A DNA stretch of 31,827 nucleotides from NCBI GenBank assembly GCA_040880285.1, contig JBBDIT010000028.1, positions 1-31,827 of the forward strand, in the 5' to 3' direction. The first letter of the stretch is position 1, and each line of letters opens with the position of its first letter. Shown piece by piece: positions 24,122 to 31,821 of the stretch. The translations under genes were made by a program, and so were the position numbers. Source of the DNA: JANQJA01 sp040880285 (GTDB lineage: Bacteria > Pseudomonadota > Gammaproteobacteria > Pseudomonadales > Azotimanducaceae). The notes below the pieces were generated by a model, which saw only the letters and a list, made by a program, of their open reading frames with translations, was not told the origin of the DNA and did no database searches.

Positions 24122-26302
24122 GTGCGGACCACATTGCTAGACGCTGACGGTAACCCCAGGTACACCAACCGTCTTGTTCACGAATCTTCGCCCTACCTGA
24201 TGCAACACGCGCATAACCCGGTGGACTGGTATCCATGGGGCAAGGAAGCATTTGGAAAGGCCGCCAGGGAGGATAAGCCGGTATTTTTGTCCATCGGTTA
24301 CTCCACCTGTCACTGGTGCCATGTCATGGAGCATGAGAGCTTCGACAACGAAGAAATTGCAGCCTTCCTGAACCAGCATTTCATCTCGATCAAACTGGAC
24401 AGGGAACAGCGACCGGATCTGGATGACGTCTATATGACCGGCGTACAGATGCTCACGGGGCAGGGTGGTTGGCCCATGTCCAATTTCCTGACGCCGACCG
24501 GCAAGCCGTTCTATGCTGGTACCTACTTTCCCCCTGCCAATTTCATGGCCGTGTTACAGCAAATTGACAGCGTATGGCACGAACGTCGTGACGATGTATT
24601 AAAGCAAGCAGACGAGGTCACGACAGGTATCAGTCGATTCACTGCAGCAAGGGCCGAATCCCATCAGCTGGTCAATGACCTGACTCGCGTCGCCAGTGCC
24701 GAGTTGTTGGATCGATTTGATGCAGTCAATGGTGGTTTTGGTGGAGCCCCCAAGTTCCCCCATGAAAGCCAATTATTGTTGTTGCTGGAGGATTGGCAAC
24801 GCCATCGCGATTTGGCAGTGTTTGAGGCATTTTCCATCACCCTCGATCAGATGTGCAAGGGTGGCATATACGATCAGGTTGCAGGCGGATTTCATCGCTA
24901 TACGGTCGATGCCTCCTGGTTAGTGCCGCATTTCGAAAAGATGTTGTACAACCAGGCCCAACTGGTGAGAGTGTACAGTCGTGCGGCATCATTGACAGGC
25001 AGTGTCACCTGGAGACGGGTTGTCGAGCAGACCATCGAATACCTCACGCGAGATATGATGAGTGAACAAGGTGGATTTTACTCCGCAACGGATGCAGATT
25101 CAGAAGGGGAAGAAGGAAAATTTTTCGTCTGGACCCGGGATGAATTGAAGTCCCTTCTGACGACTTCCGACTTCGAATTGGTCACGACACTCTATGGTGT
25201 TACAGAAACTGGCAACTTCGAGGGCGCCAATATCCTGAACCTGCAGACTTCGATCGAAGACTACGCCAAGGATAACGGGCTGGCGCTGACAGAGCTGGTC
25301 ACTCGCATCAATGACATTAACGCCATACTGTATCGAGTGCGTGAATCGCGTGAACATCCACTCCTGGATGAAAAAGTGATTACCGCCTGGAACGGTCTGA
25401 TGATAACGAGCCTGGCTCACGCCAGCATTGACCTGGATAGTCGGGAATACCTGACCACCGCGATTCGTGCGGCAGAAAACCTCTGGCGGAACGCCTGGTC
25501 ACCGGCAGACCAGCTCCTTTGGCGCATCACCCTTGGCGGCGAACACTCCATACCGGGAAACCTGGAAGATTACGCCTGTCTCTCGGAAGCCCTGTTGACC
25601 CTGTACCAGGTCACGCTCGATGACGCTTTTCTTGAACGTGGCAAGCAGATCGTCGCCGCGATGCTGGCTCTGTTCTGGGACGACATTGATGGAGGCTTCT
25701 TCCTGGCGCGGCAAGCGGATGAAGGACCGATGATCACCAGGCCAAAGAGTCCCATGGATGGTGCGACGGCATCGGGTAATTCAGTCGCCCTGCATAGCCT
25801 CGTGCGCTTGTTCGAGGTGACAGGGGATGCGGCAATTGAGGCCAGGATTAACGCCACCATTAATGCGTTTTCCGGCCTGCTCAAGGCATCACCTTCAGCG
25901 TTCAGCTACTTCATCGTCGCTGCCGAGCAATACCGTGCCGGAGGCCGGGGCCCCGTCCTTTTTGTCGCTGACGGAAACATACGGGTAACCGCCCGGCGCA
26001 GGCGCGAGGAAGAGAAAGGGGAGGTTGTGCAAATCGGGATCAGCTGTCGAAATGACTGGCATATCAATGGTCACGACATTGCCGATACAAATCTTGTACC
26101 TACCAGCGTTACTGCCGGTGGGGCCAGGGTCAATTATCCAGAAGGAGCAACCTACCGTGGCGAGGTAAACATCGACGTCGCAAGAATCGATGTCGCGGGC
26201 TTCGATGTCACGAAAGACACCCGCGACATCGAAGTCACATTACAACCATGTAACAACGAGGTGTGCCTCGCACCAACTACCTTGAGGTTCCGTGTTGGCT
26301 AG
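24122..26302 (+). CDS. YyaL/SSP411-type thioredoxin-domain protein fused to a DsbD-alpha-like domain
   Basis: 726 residues. N-terminus is the DUF255/SSP411 thioredoxin-like domain (NRLVHESSPYLMQHAHNPVDW at 16-36; STCHWCHVMEHESF with Cys 63 and Cys 66; LDREQRPDLDDVYM at 92-105). Residues about 180-600 form the (alpha/alpha)6-barrel-like part (GGFGGAPKFPHESQL, GGIYDQVAGGFHRYTVD, PHFEKMLYNQA, DADSEGEEGKFFVW). The last 119 residues (608-726) resemble the DsbD N-terminal domain (WHIN...PTS, YRGEVNIDV, CNNEVCLAPTT with Cys 710 and Cys 715); typical YyaL proteins lack this. GTG start, no signal peptide visible. 34 bases after the DsbD gene. Confidence 0.88.
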   Translation: MRTTLLDADGNPRYTNRLVHESSPYLMQHAHNPVDWYPWGKEAFGKAAREDKPVFLSIGYSTCHWCHVMEHESFDNEEIAAFLNQHFISIKLDREQRPDLDDVYMTGVQMLTGQGGWPMSNFLTPTGKPFYAGTYFPPANFMAVLQQIDSVWHERRDDVLKQADEVTTGISRFTAARAESHQLVNDLTRVASAELLDRFDAVNGGFGGAPKFPHESQLLLLLEDWQRHRDLAVFEAFSITLDQMCKGGIYDQVAGGFHRYTVDASWLVPHFEKMLYNQAQLVRVYSRAASLTGSVTWRRVVEQTIEYLTRDMMSEQGGFYSATDADSEGEEGKFFVWTRDELKSLLTTSDFELVTTLYGVTETGNFEGANILNLQTSIEDYAKDNGLALTELVTRINDINAILYRVRESREHPLLDEKVITAWNGLMITSLAHASIDLDSREYLTTAIRAAENLWRNAWSPADQLLWRITLGGEHSIPGNLEDYACLSEALLTLYQVTLDDAFLERGKQIVAAMLALFWDDIDGGFFLARQADEGPMITRPKSPMDGATASGNSVALHSLVRLFEVTGDAAIEARINATINAFSGLLKASPSAFSYFIVAAEQYRAGGRGPVLFVADGNIRVTARRRREEEKGEVVQIGISCRNDWHINGHDIADTNLVPTSVTAGGARVNYPEGATYRGEVNIDVARIDVAGFDVTKDTRDIEVTLQPCNNEVCLAPTTLRFRVG

Positions 26303-26315
26303 ACTAACTAGTCTA
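26300..26315. terminator. Inverted repeat across two convergent stop codons
   Basis: TAGACT-AACT-AGTCTA is a perfect 6-bp stem with a 4-base loop that includes both the plus-strand TAG (26300-26302) and the minus-strand TAG (26308-26310). The AT-rich stem and lack of a T-tract make termination uncertain. Confidence 0.3.
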
Positions 26316-26727
26316 CTACCGCCGAGGCTGTTCCCTTGATGACTTCGGTTCCGGAATCATCTGTCGTTGATACGTCAAGATCGACAATTTTCTCACCGTC
26401 TTCTTCCCGTACACCCGTCACGGTTGCCCGGGCAGTCAGGGTCGCGCCCGGGAATACTTGTGAGGTGAATCGTACACCGAAAGACTTGAGTCGACCGTCA
26501 CCCACATAGTTCGTCAACATCTTGCCAGTCATTCCCATGGACAACATGCCATGTGCGAAGACCGATGGATAACCCGCAATTTGAGTCGTGAAGATTTCAT
26601 CAGAATGCAACGGATTATAATCCCCTGACGCGCCTGCATATTGCACAATCTGAGTGCGAGACAGGTTGCGGCAGACTTCCTCTTCATGGGTATCACCCAC
26701 TTTTAGATCACTTGCTTTTAACGCCAT
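26308..26727 (-). CDS. MaoC-family dehydratase (R-hydratase-like subunit)
   Basis: 139 residues, one hot-dog fold. The hydratase-2 motif YAGASGDYNPLHSDE (30-44) provides the catalytic Asp 36 and His 41; the following FAHGMLSMGM segment is also conserved. It hydrates trans-2-enoyl-CoA or -ACP (or dehydrates the R-3-hydroxy form). It lies 11 bases after a second hot-dog protein with a FAS1-like N-terminal MaoC type, so the pair probably forms a heterodimer like mycobacterial HadAB, the subunit here being the catalytic HadB-like one. AGGAG lies 8-10 bases before the ATG. Confidence 0.92.
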   Translation of the reverse strand: MALKASDLKVGDTHEEEVCRNLSRTQIVQYAGASGDYNPLHSDEIFTTQIAGYPSVFAHGMLSMGMTGKMLTNYVGDGRLKSFGVRFTSQVFPGATLTARATVTGVREEDGEKIVDLDVSTTDDSGTEVIKGTASAVVD

Positions 26728-26738
26728 TACTATTTCTC

Positions 26739-27242
26739 CTACCCTGCAGTCGCTGGACGTTCAGTTCTTACGCCAACGCTGGTCGCGGTGACAACGAGTT
26801 CTCCATTCTGGTCACGGTATTCCGTGACGGATTCGCTGAAGGTCAGCTTGCCGCCACGTCGACCCTCTTTTTCCCAGGTTTTACCCGGTTTTGTCGTTGC
26901 TGTCAGGACGTCGCCGACCCTGGGATGGCGATGATAGACATAGTGTTGCTCGGCATGCAGTCCGCCGCCGCCACCACCGCCGCCACCACTACCACCTTCT
27001 TTTTTGGTGATGCCGGTCGGGCCTTTTGCAGATCCAAACCATTCCTGGCCAATCTTCGGGCGCAAGAAATAATCCGGATCAAATTGTGCGCTGGCCTGAA
27101 CAAATGTGGGTGGTGCAATGATTGCGCCAGGCTCTGTTTTGCTGGCGTGGTCTTCGTCGTAATAGATCTTGTTTGCGTCGCCGACAGAACGCGCAAACAT
27201 CATGATATGTCCTGCTTCAATCGGAAACTTGTCCGCCGCCAT
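26739..27242 (-). CDS. FAS1-like (MaoC N-terminal type) dehydratase subunit with polyglycine loop
   Basis: 167 residues. Begins with the pattern of HadA/FAS1-like hot-dog subunits (EAGHIMMFARSVGDANKIYYDE; APPTFVQA at about 43-50) and ends with LHAEQHYVYHRHPRVGDVLTATT and FSESVTEYRDQNGELVVTAT. This type normally lacks catalytic residues and pairs with the MaoC subunit encoded next. Residues 83-94 are GGSGGGGGGGGG, encoded by a GGC/GGT-rich run (26959-26994) immediately before the conserved LHAEQ strand. Divergent from the RAYT gene by 160 bp. Confidence 0.88.
   Translation of the reverse strand: MAADKFPIEAGHIMMFARSVGDANKIYYDEDHASKTEPGAIIAPPTFVQASAQFDPDYFLRPKIGQEWFGSAKGPTGITKKEGGSGGGGGGGGGLHAEQHYVYHRHPRVGDVLTATTKPGKTWEKEGRRGGKLTFSESVTEYRDQNGELVVTATSVGVRTERPATAG
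26959..26994. repeat. Trinucleotide-type glycine codon run
   Basis: The plus strand shows a run of CCG/CCA triplets with one ACT interruption; it encodes two Gly, one Ser and nine Gly on the minus strand. Such runs are prone to slippage, and the length may vary between strains. Confidence 0.75.
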
Positions 27243-27402
27243 ATCATTCTCCCTTATGTGATGAATCGTTGCGTCAAAGTACTAATAGTTTTATATCAAC
27301 GTCAAGTGGTACTTGTCGCATGCAACCAGCCAATGTAATATGGCTACCCCTTTTGGGGGGATACGACCCAAATCTAAAACAATAATTCGGGATGCGTGTA
27401 CT
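27243..27402. promoter_or_regulatory. Divergent regulatory gap with operator-like inverted repeat
   Basis: On the minus strand GCGACA, an 18-base spacer and TATAAA form a plausible promoter for the dehydratase pair, and CAAGT-GGT-ACTTG (27303-27315) sits in the spacer, where a repressor could act. On the plus side are AGCCA/TGGCT (27328-27332 / 27341-27345) and CCCC-TTTT-GGGG (27347-27358) hairpins. None is a recognisable REP element. Confidence 0.4.
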
Positions 27403-28239
27403 ATGTCCAGGCCAGTTCGTATTGAGTTTCCAGGTGCGCACTATCATGTGACCAGCAAGGGAACCAATGAACAGGATGTTTTTTTGGATGACGAGGATCG
27501 CGCAGTTTTCCTGAACGTAGTCGAAGGTGTTGTTTCACGTTTTGGATGGCTCGTACATGGTTACGTGCTGATGCAGAATCATTACCATCTCGTTGTTGAG
27601 GTGCCGGGTGCAAATCTTTCCAAAGGTATGCGACAGCTGAACGGCGTCTACACACAACATTTCAATCGTCGTCATGGCCGCGAAGGTTCCCTGTTCCAGG
27701 GACGATTTCGCAGCATTCTGTTCGAACCCGCTTCCTATCTGTTGCCGCTTTGTCGCCATGTGGTTTTAAATCCTGTCCGGGTAAAGGCGACCCGATCTCC
27801 CAACAGCTATAAGTGGAGTAGTCACCGGGCCACCTACGGGGCGGTCAAGGCACCGGGCTGGCTACATACCGCTGCGATACTGGATAGCTTTGGCAAGCGC
27901 CGGAAAGAGAGCCAGCGCAAATACCAGGATTTTATCAAGGCTGGAATGGGCTGCGATTCACCACTCAATGAGCGCAGCCATCAGGTATTACTGGGATCGC
28001 ACGGGTTTTTGAGTGAGATGGAACCGATTTTGAATGGCGAGAAGATGGCCAAGCGAGGGCCAAAGCGGGCCAGGCGTCGCAGCTTGCCGGCTCTTTTCAG
28101 GAATATAGAGAACAAATCGCGCTCCGAACGCAACGAGCTTATTAGAAAGGCCCACATAGACCATTCCTACACGCTAATGGAGATTGGCGATCATCTGGGC
28201 ATTCACTACACCACCGTCAGCAAGGTTGTAAATCAGTAG
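27403..28239 (+). CDS. RAYT-like Y1 transposase with C-terminal helix-turn-helix
   Basis: 278 residues from ATG 27403; the frame is open upstream to 27313 but homologous sequence begins at MSRPVRIEFPGAHYHVTSKG. The IS200-type Y1 domain (about 1-150) has the metal-binding HYH motif in QNHYHLVVEVP and the YTQHFNRRHGREGSLFQGRFRSI segment that contains the likely nicking tyrosine. The C-terminal part ends in a helix-turn-helix (YTLMEIGDHLGIHYTTVSKVV). It resembles the REP-associated tyrosine transposases: single-copy, host-like enzymes that process REP DNA or act on single strands. No flanking terminal repeats, target duplications or REP sequences are visible in this window. Confidence 0.9.
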   Translation: MSRPVRIEFPGAHYHVTSKGTNEQDVFLDDEDRAVFLNVVEGVVSRFGWLVHGYVLMQNHYHLVVEVPGANLSKGMRQLNGVYTQHFNRRHGREGSLFQGRFRSILFEPASYLLPLCRHVVLNPVRVKATRSPNSYKWSSHRATYGAVKAPGWLHTAAILDSFGKRRKESQRKYQDFIKAGMGCDSPLNERSHQVLLGSHGFLSEMEPILNGEKMAKRGPKRARRRSLPALFRNIENKSRSERNELIRKAHIDHSYTLMEIGDHLGIHYTTVSKVVNQ

Positions 28240-28295
28240 ACTCTCGCTGTATCCTTCGACCCTGGATAACCGTAGATTGCGGAGTAACCGAAACG

Positions 28296-28700
28296 GTGCG
28301 TAGACTTCTTAACAAATTCACGAGTCAAGGCGAAGAAGAGATTGACCTGACGCCGATGCTTGACGTCGTTTTCATCATGCTGATCTTCTTTATTGTTACC
28401 GCGACATTCGTGAAAGAAATTGGCCTGGATGTAAACAGTCCGGACAAGAACCAGAATGTCCAGGATGCAGATAAACAGAGTATTGTTGTCCAGATCACCA
28501 ACCGTGACCGTATTCGTATCCGTGGCCGTGATGTTGACTTTCGCGCCGTTCGCGCCAACATCGAACGACTTCACGCGGAGAATCCTGAAGCGCCGGTAGT
28601 TGTCCAGCCACACCCGGAAAGTACCACCGAAGTCATGGTGCACGTGATGGATGCTGCCAGGCAAGCAGGTGTCTACAACGTCTCGATCGCTGCCACCTGA
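28296..28700 (+). CDS. ExbD/TolR-family biopolymer transport protein
   Basis: 134 residues, GTG start with GGAG 11 bases upstream. Short cytoplasmic N-terminus, then LTPMLDVVFIMLIFFIVTATFV at about 18-39 with Asp 23, the proton-path residue, and a periplasmic domain (VVQITNRDRIRIRGRDVD; PVVVQPHPESTTEVMVHVMDAARQAGV) ending in a typical ExbD fold. ExbD works with ExbB in a proton-driven motor for TonB or similar transport, but no exbB/tolQ or tonB is nearby. It lies 56 bases after the RAYT gene and 15 before the phosphatase gene. Confidence 0.93.
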   Translation: MRRLLNKFTSQGEEEIDLTPMLDVVFIMLIFFIVTATFVKEIGLDVNSPDKNQNVQDADKQSIVVQITNRDRIRIRGRDVDFRAVRANIERLHAENPEAPVVVQPHPESTTEVMVHVMDAARQAGVYNVSIAAT

Positions 28701-28715
28701 CCATTCGCGGTAATT

Positions 28716-29300
28716 ATGGAACTTATCCTTATCAGGCACGGCCTGCCTGAGAAAATTGTAAACGAGGACGGCGTGCCTGCCGATCCACCATTGTCCAGTG
28801 AGGGTGCTTCCCAGGCCGCCAGCGTTGCGACCTGGCTAGAGCGCGAACACATTGATCGTTTGTATTCTTCGCCCATGAATCGCGCATTCCAGACCGCAGA
28901 ACCGCTGGCGAGGCAGCGCGGACTTGATATTGAAATCCGGGACGGCGTTGCGGAATACGACCAGCATGCACATCACTATATCCCCGTCGAAGAGCTCAAG
29001 GAGCTGGACTACGAACGTTGGCAGAAGCTGATGCGAGGAGAGATGGATGAAATTGATTTTCCCGCCTTTGTGCGCAATGTCACCACGACTCTGGAAGATA
29101 TCATCGCCGAAAATCAGGGAAAGCGGGTTGCGGTAACCTGCCATGGTGGCGTCATCAATGTCTGGGCGGCCCATGTCATTGGATTCGAACCTCGATTGTT
29201 TTTCAATCCCCATTACACCAGCATTAATCGTTTTATGGCGGCAAGTTCAGGTGAAAAAACAGTGATTACCCTGAACGAGCACTTCCATCTGTTGCAATGA
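28716..29300 (+). CDS. Histidine phosphatase (phosphoglycerate-mutase-like)
   Basis: 194 residues. Catalytic RHG at 7-9 (His 8), SSPMNRAFQTAE at 51-62 with Arg 56, a proton-donor candidate Glu 80 (GVAEYDQH), and the second histidine in VAVTCHGGVIN (His 143). This is the branch-2 histidine phosphatase layout shared by many broad-specificity or metabolite phosphatases; the true substrate is unknown. A hydrophobic helix is absent, so it is cytoplasmic. It ends 5 bases before the convergent SCP2 gene. Confidence 0.92.
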   Translation: MELILIRHGLPEKIVNEDGVPADPPLSSEGASQAASVATWLEREHIDRLYSSPMNRAFQTAEPLARQRGLDIEIRDGVAEYDQHAHHYIPVEELKELDYERWQKLMRGEMDEIDFPAFVRNVTTTLEDIIAENQGKRVAVTCHGGVINVWAAHVIGFEPRLFFNPHYTSINRFMAASSGEKTVITLNEHFHLLQ

Positions 29301-29305
29301 GTCGC

Positions 29306-29662
29306 CTAGTCCTGTACCTGGTAAATGTTCGTTGGATCGTTGGACTTGAACAGGTAGAGTAATAACTGGCTCAGTACGATATTGCCGTCTGCCCGGTATT
29401 TCCCTTCCATAAATGCGCGCATGCCGTCGTATCGACCATCCATCAATGCCCACAGCGTTTCGTGGTTGTCTACCAAAATCGTTACTGTAGGTTCGTCGAT
29501 GATGCCGGTGCTGAACTCGAAAGTGTCAGCGGTAACCGTCAGGTGAAATGGGCTGTCAGATTCGAAATGGAACTGAAACACCGTGTGGTGGCGTTGCAGG
29601 AATCCAGGCTTGAAGTGTGGCGCCAGGGACTCCTGCAATTTAATCAGGTCATTTTCTTGCAT
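29306..29662 (-). CDS. SCP2 sterol-transfer-domain protein
   Basis: 118 residues. One SCP-2-type lipid-binding fold: a VFQFHFESDSPFHLTVTADTFEF strand pair, a TVTILVDNHETLWALMDGRYDGMRAFMEGKYRADGN segment, and LSQLLLYLFKS at the end. Bacterial stand-alone SCP2 proteins bind acyl-CoA or other hydrophobic ligands; the ligand here is not identifiable. It fits the lipid-metabolism flavour of neighbouring genes. Confidence 0.88.
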   Translation of the reverse strand: MQENDLIKLQESLAPHFKPGFLQRHHTVFQFHFESDSPFHLTVTADTFEFSTGIIDEPTVTILVDNHETLWALMDGRYDGMRAFMEGKYRADGNIVLSQLLLYLFKSNDPTNIYQVQD

Positions 29663-29755
29663 GGGCTGATTCTACCGTGGATCCAGACATCACGACAGCA
29701 CCCGCTTGTGTTAGCATTCCTCACTTGATCCCTGCACCACTGGAGTAAACTGAAT

Positions 29756-30802
29756 TTGGAATTCCTGTCCGAATATGGCCTGTTCCTGGCCAAGACTGCA
29801 ACGCTGCTGATTTCGATAATGATCATTGTGGTCTTCCTGATTAGTGTTGGCCAACGAACCAGAAGAGCCGACCATGGTCATATCGAAGTCCGTAGCCTGA
29901 ATGACAATATGGAGAACATCACGCGTACGCTAAAGCACATGGTGCAGCATCCCGATGTTTTCAAGCAGGAACAAAAGCAGCACAAAAAAACACTCAAGCA
30001 AACGCAGAAGTCAGAAAAGGTAGCGTCGAAAACCGGTGGAGAGCGACGGTCGCGAGTTTATGTCGTTGAGTTTGAAGGTGACATCCATGCGAGTGCGGTC
30101 AAGCATCTCCGGGAGGAAGTTACTGCCATCCTTTCGGTGGCTGAGCCGATCGATGAAGTCGTTGTAAAGATTGAGAGCCCCGGCGGCCACGTACATGGCT
30201 ATGGCCTTGCTGCCTCACAGCTGCGTCGTATTGTCGACAAAGAGGTACCATTGACCGTTTCAGTAGACAAGGTCGCGGCGAGTGGGGGCTATATGATGGC
30301 TTGTATCGCTAACCGGATCATTGCTGCACCTTTTGCGCTACTCGGTTCCATCGGTGTCATTGCCCAAATCCCCAATTTCCATCGGTTCCTGAAGAATCAT
30401 GACGTTGACGTGGAGGTACTGACTGCGGGGGAGTTCAAGCGAACCCTGACCCTGTTCGGGGAAAATACTGACAAGGGACGGGAAAAATTCCTCGCTGATC
30501 TTGAAGACGTGCATGCGCTGTTCAAGGAATTCGTATCGGAAAACCGACCTGTTGTTGAGATCGATACGGTTTCTACCGGTGAAGCCTGGTATGGACGGCG
30601 TGCCCTCGATCACAAATTGATCGATGAACTAAAGACCAGCGATGAGTATCTGTACGACAAATGCGAGGAATGCGATGTCTATCAGGTACGTCATATCGAA
30701 GATAAAAACCGCCTCGACCGAATCCTGGATCGTACCCACACCATGCTCATGCGGCTGACAGGACGCGATAAGCTCGAGGCGCCAGGACCGTATATTTACT
30801 AA
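29756..30802 (+). CDS. sohB: Putative inner-membrane peptidase SohB (S49)
   Basis: 348 residues, the same size class as E. coli SohB. TTG start with GGAG 10 bases upstream. One N-terminal helix (about 9-31), a charged coiled linker rich in Lys and Gln (about 60-95), then the S49 domain with IESPGGHVHGYG at 139-150, nucleophile Ser 176 in AASGGYMMA and general base Lys 228 in GEFKRTLT. Periplasmic-side Ser/Lys peptidases of this family cleave signal peptides and membrane fragments. No operon partner is obvious; the 93-bp gap upstream shows no strong promoter. Confidence 0.95.
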   Translation: MEFLSEYGLFLAKTATLLISIMIIVVFLISVGQRTRRADHGHIEVRSLNDNMENITRTLKHMVQHPDVFKQEQKQHKKTLKQTQKSEKVASKTGGERRSRVYVVEFEGDIHASAVKHLREEVTAILSVAEPIDEVVVKIESPGGHVHGYGLAASQLRRIVDKEVPLTVSVDKVAASGGYMMACIANRIIAAPFALLGSIGVIAQIPNFHRFLKNHDVDVEVLTAGEFKRTLTLFGENTDKGREKFLADLEDVHALFKEFVSENRPVVEIDTVSTGEAWYGRRALDHKLIDELKTSDEYLYDKCEECDVYQVRHIEDKNRLDRILDRTHTMLMRLTGRDKLEAPGPYIY

Positions 30803-30831
30803 CATCACCATAAGGGCAAGAGAGGTAATCC

Positions 30832-31821
30832 ATGACGGAATTCAAGGCATTTTGGGTTGAGAAAAACGACGAGGGTGTGACCCAACGCATTATCGAGCGC
30901 TCGACGGACGACCTGCCAGCAGGAGACGTCCTGATCAAAGTGGCTTATTCGTCCGTCAACTACAAGGATGCACTCTCGGGAAAAGGTATGCCGGGCGTGA
31001 CACGAAATTACCCTCATACTCCAGGAATCGATGCGGCAGGCGTCGTCGCCGAGAGTTCTTCAGACGCCTTCAAGGCTGGTGATGAGGTGGTTGTTATCGG
31101 ATTTGATCTGGGCATGAATACACCCGGCGGGTTCGGCCAATATATCCGGGTACCGGAGGGTTGGGTTGCCAAATTACCGGCTGGCCTGACCAGCCGCGAG
31201 AGTATGGTGCTTGGCACCGCAGGTTTCACGGCCGCGTTGTGTGTCGAAAAACTGGAACAAATGGGCGCTAAACCCGGTGATGGACCTGTGGTCGTTACCG
31301 GTGCGACCGGCGGGGTTGGTTCAGTGGCAGTCGCGCTACTGGCAAAATCAGGCTACGAGGTTGTCGCGAGTAGCGGTAAAGCTGACAAGGAGGGTTACCT
31401 CAAATCCCTTGGTGCCAGTTCCGTCATCGGCAGGGAAGTCCTTGGTGAAGAAAACAAGCGGCCACTTTTGGCCACAGACTATGCCCAGGGCATTGACACG
31501 GTAGGCGGCGAGACCTTGTCCAACCTGGTCAAGAGCCTTCGCTATGGTGGCAGTGTCGCAATCTGTGGCCTGGTGTCGTCACCGAATTTCACTGCCACAG
31601 TGTTGCCATTTATCTTGCGCGGGGTAAATATCCTGGGCGTAGATTCGGTCGAGTTACCCATTGAGCGCAAGGTCAGGACCTGGGCGCGGTTGGGTTCGGA
31701 TTGGAAACTGGATTCCCTCGAGTCCATGGTCCATGAGATTGGCCTTGCGCAATTGCCGGAAACCCTCGATGCCATTATCGAAGGCAAGGTGTTCGGGCGC
31801 ACGCTGGTCGTTCATGACTGA
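30832..31821 (+). CDS. acuI: AcuI/YhdH-family acrylyl-CoA reductase (MDR)
   Basis: 329 residues, complete, ending 6 bases before the window edge. It has the opening FKAFWVEKNDEGVTQRI, NYKDALSGKG, PHTPGIDAAGVV, GGFGQYIRVP and the NADPH-binding Rossmann motif GATGGVGSVA at 157-166, which matches the YhdH/AcuI branch of medium-chain reductases. These lack zinc ligands and reduce acryloyl-CoA to propionyl-CoA with NADPH; this detoxifies acrylate, for example from DMSP breakdown, and leads into propionate metabolism. The symbol is by family; broad quinone or enoyl reductase activity is not excluded. GAGAGG ribosome site upstream of ATG. Confidence 0.9.
   Translation: MTEFKAFWVEKNDEGVTQRIIERSTDDLPAGDVLIKVAYSSVNYKDALSGKGMPGVTRNYPHTPGIDAAGVVAESSSDAFKAGDEVVVIGFDLGMNTPGGFGQYIRVPEGWVAKLPAGLTSRESMVLGTAGFTAALCVEKLEQMGAKPGDGPVVVTGATGGVGSVAVALLAKSGYEVVASSGKADKEGYLKSLGASSVIGREVLGEENKRPLLATDYAQGIDTVGGETLSNLVKSLRYGGSVAICGLVSSPNFTATVLPFILRGVNILGVDSVELPIERKVRTWARLGSDWKLDSLESMVHEIGLAQLPETLDAIIEGKVFGRTLVVHD

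Noticed and set aside
26712..27338. 208-residue plus-strand ORF
   Set aside because: Antisense to the dehydratase subunit; it arises from the glycine-codon run and shows Cys/Phe-rich nonsense.
27347..27358. CCCC-TTTT-GGGG hairpin as a REP element for the RAYT gene
   Set aside because: Stem of only four pairs, single copy, no conserved tetranucleotide head and none after the gene.
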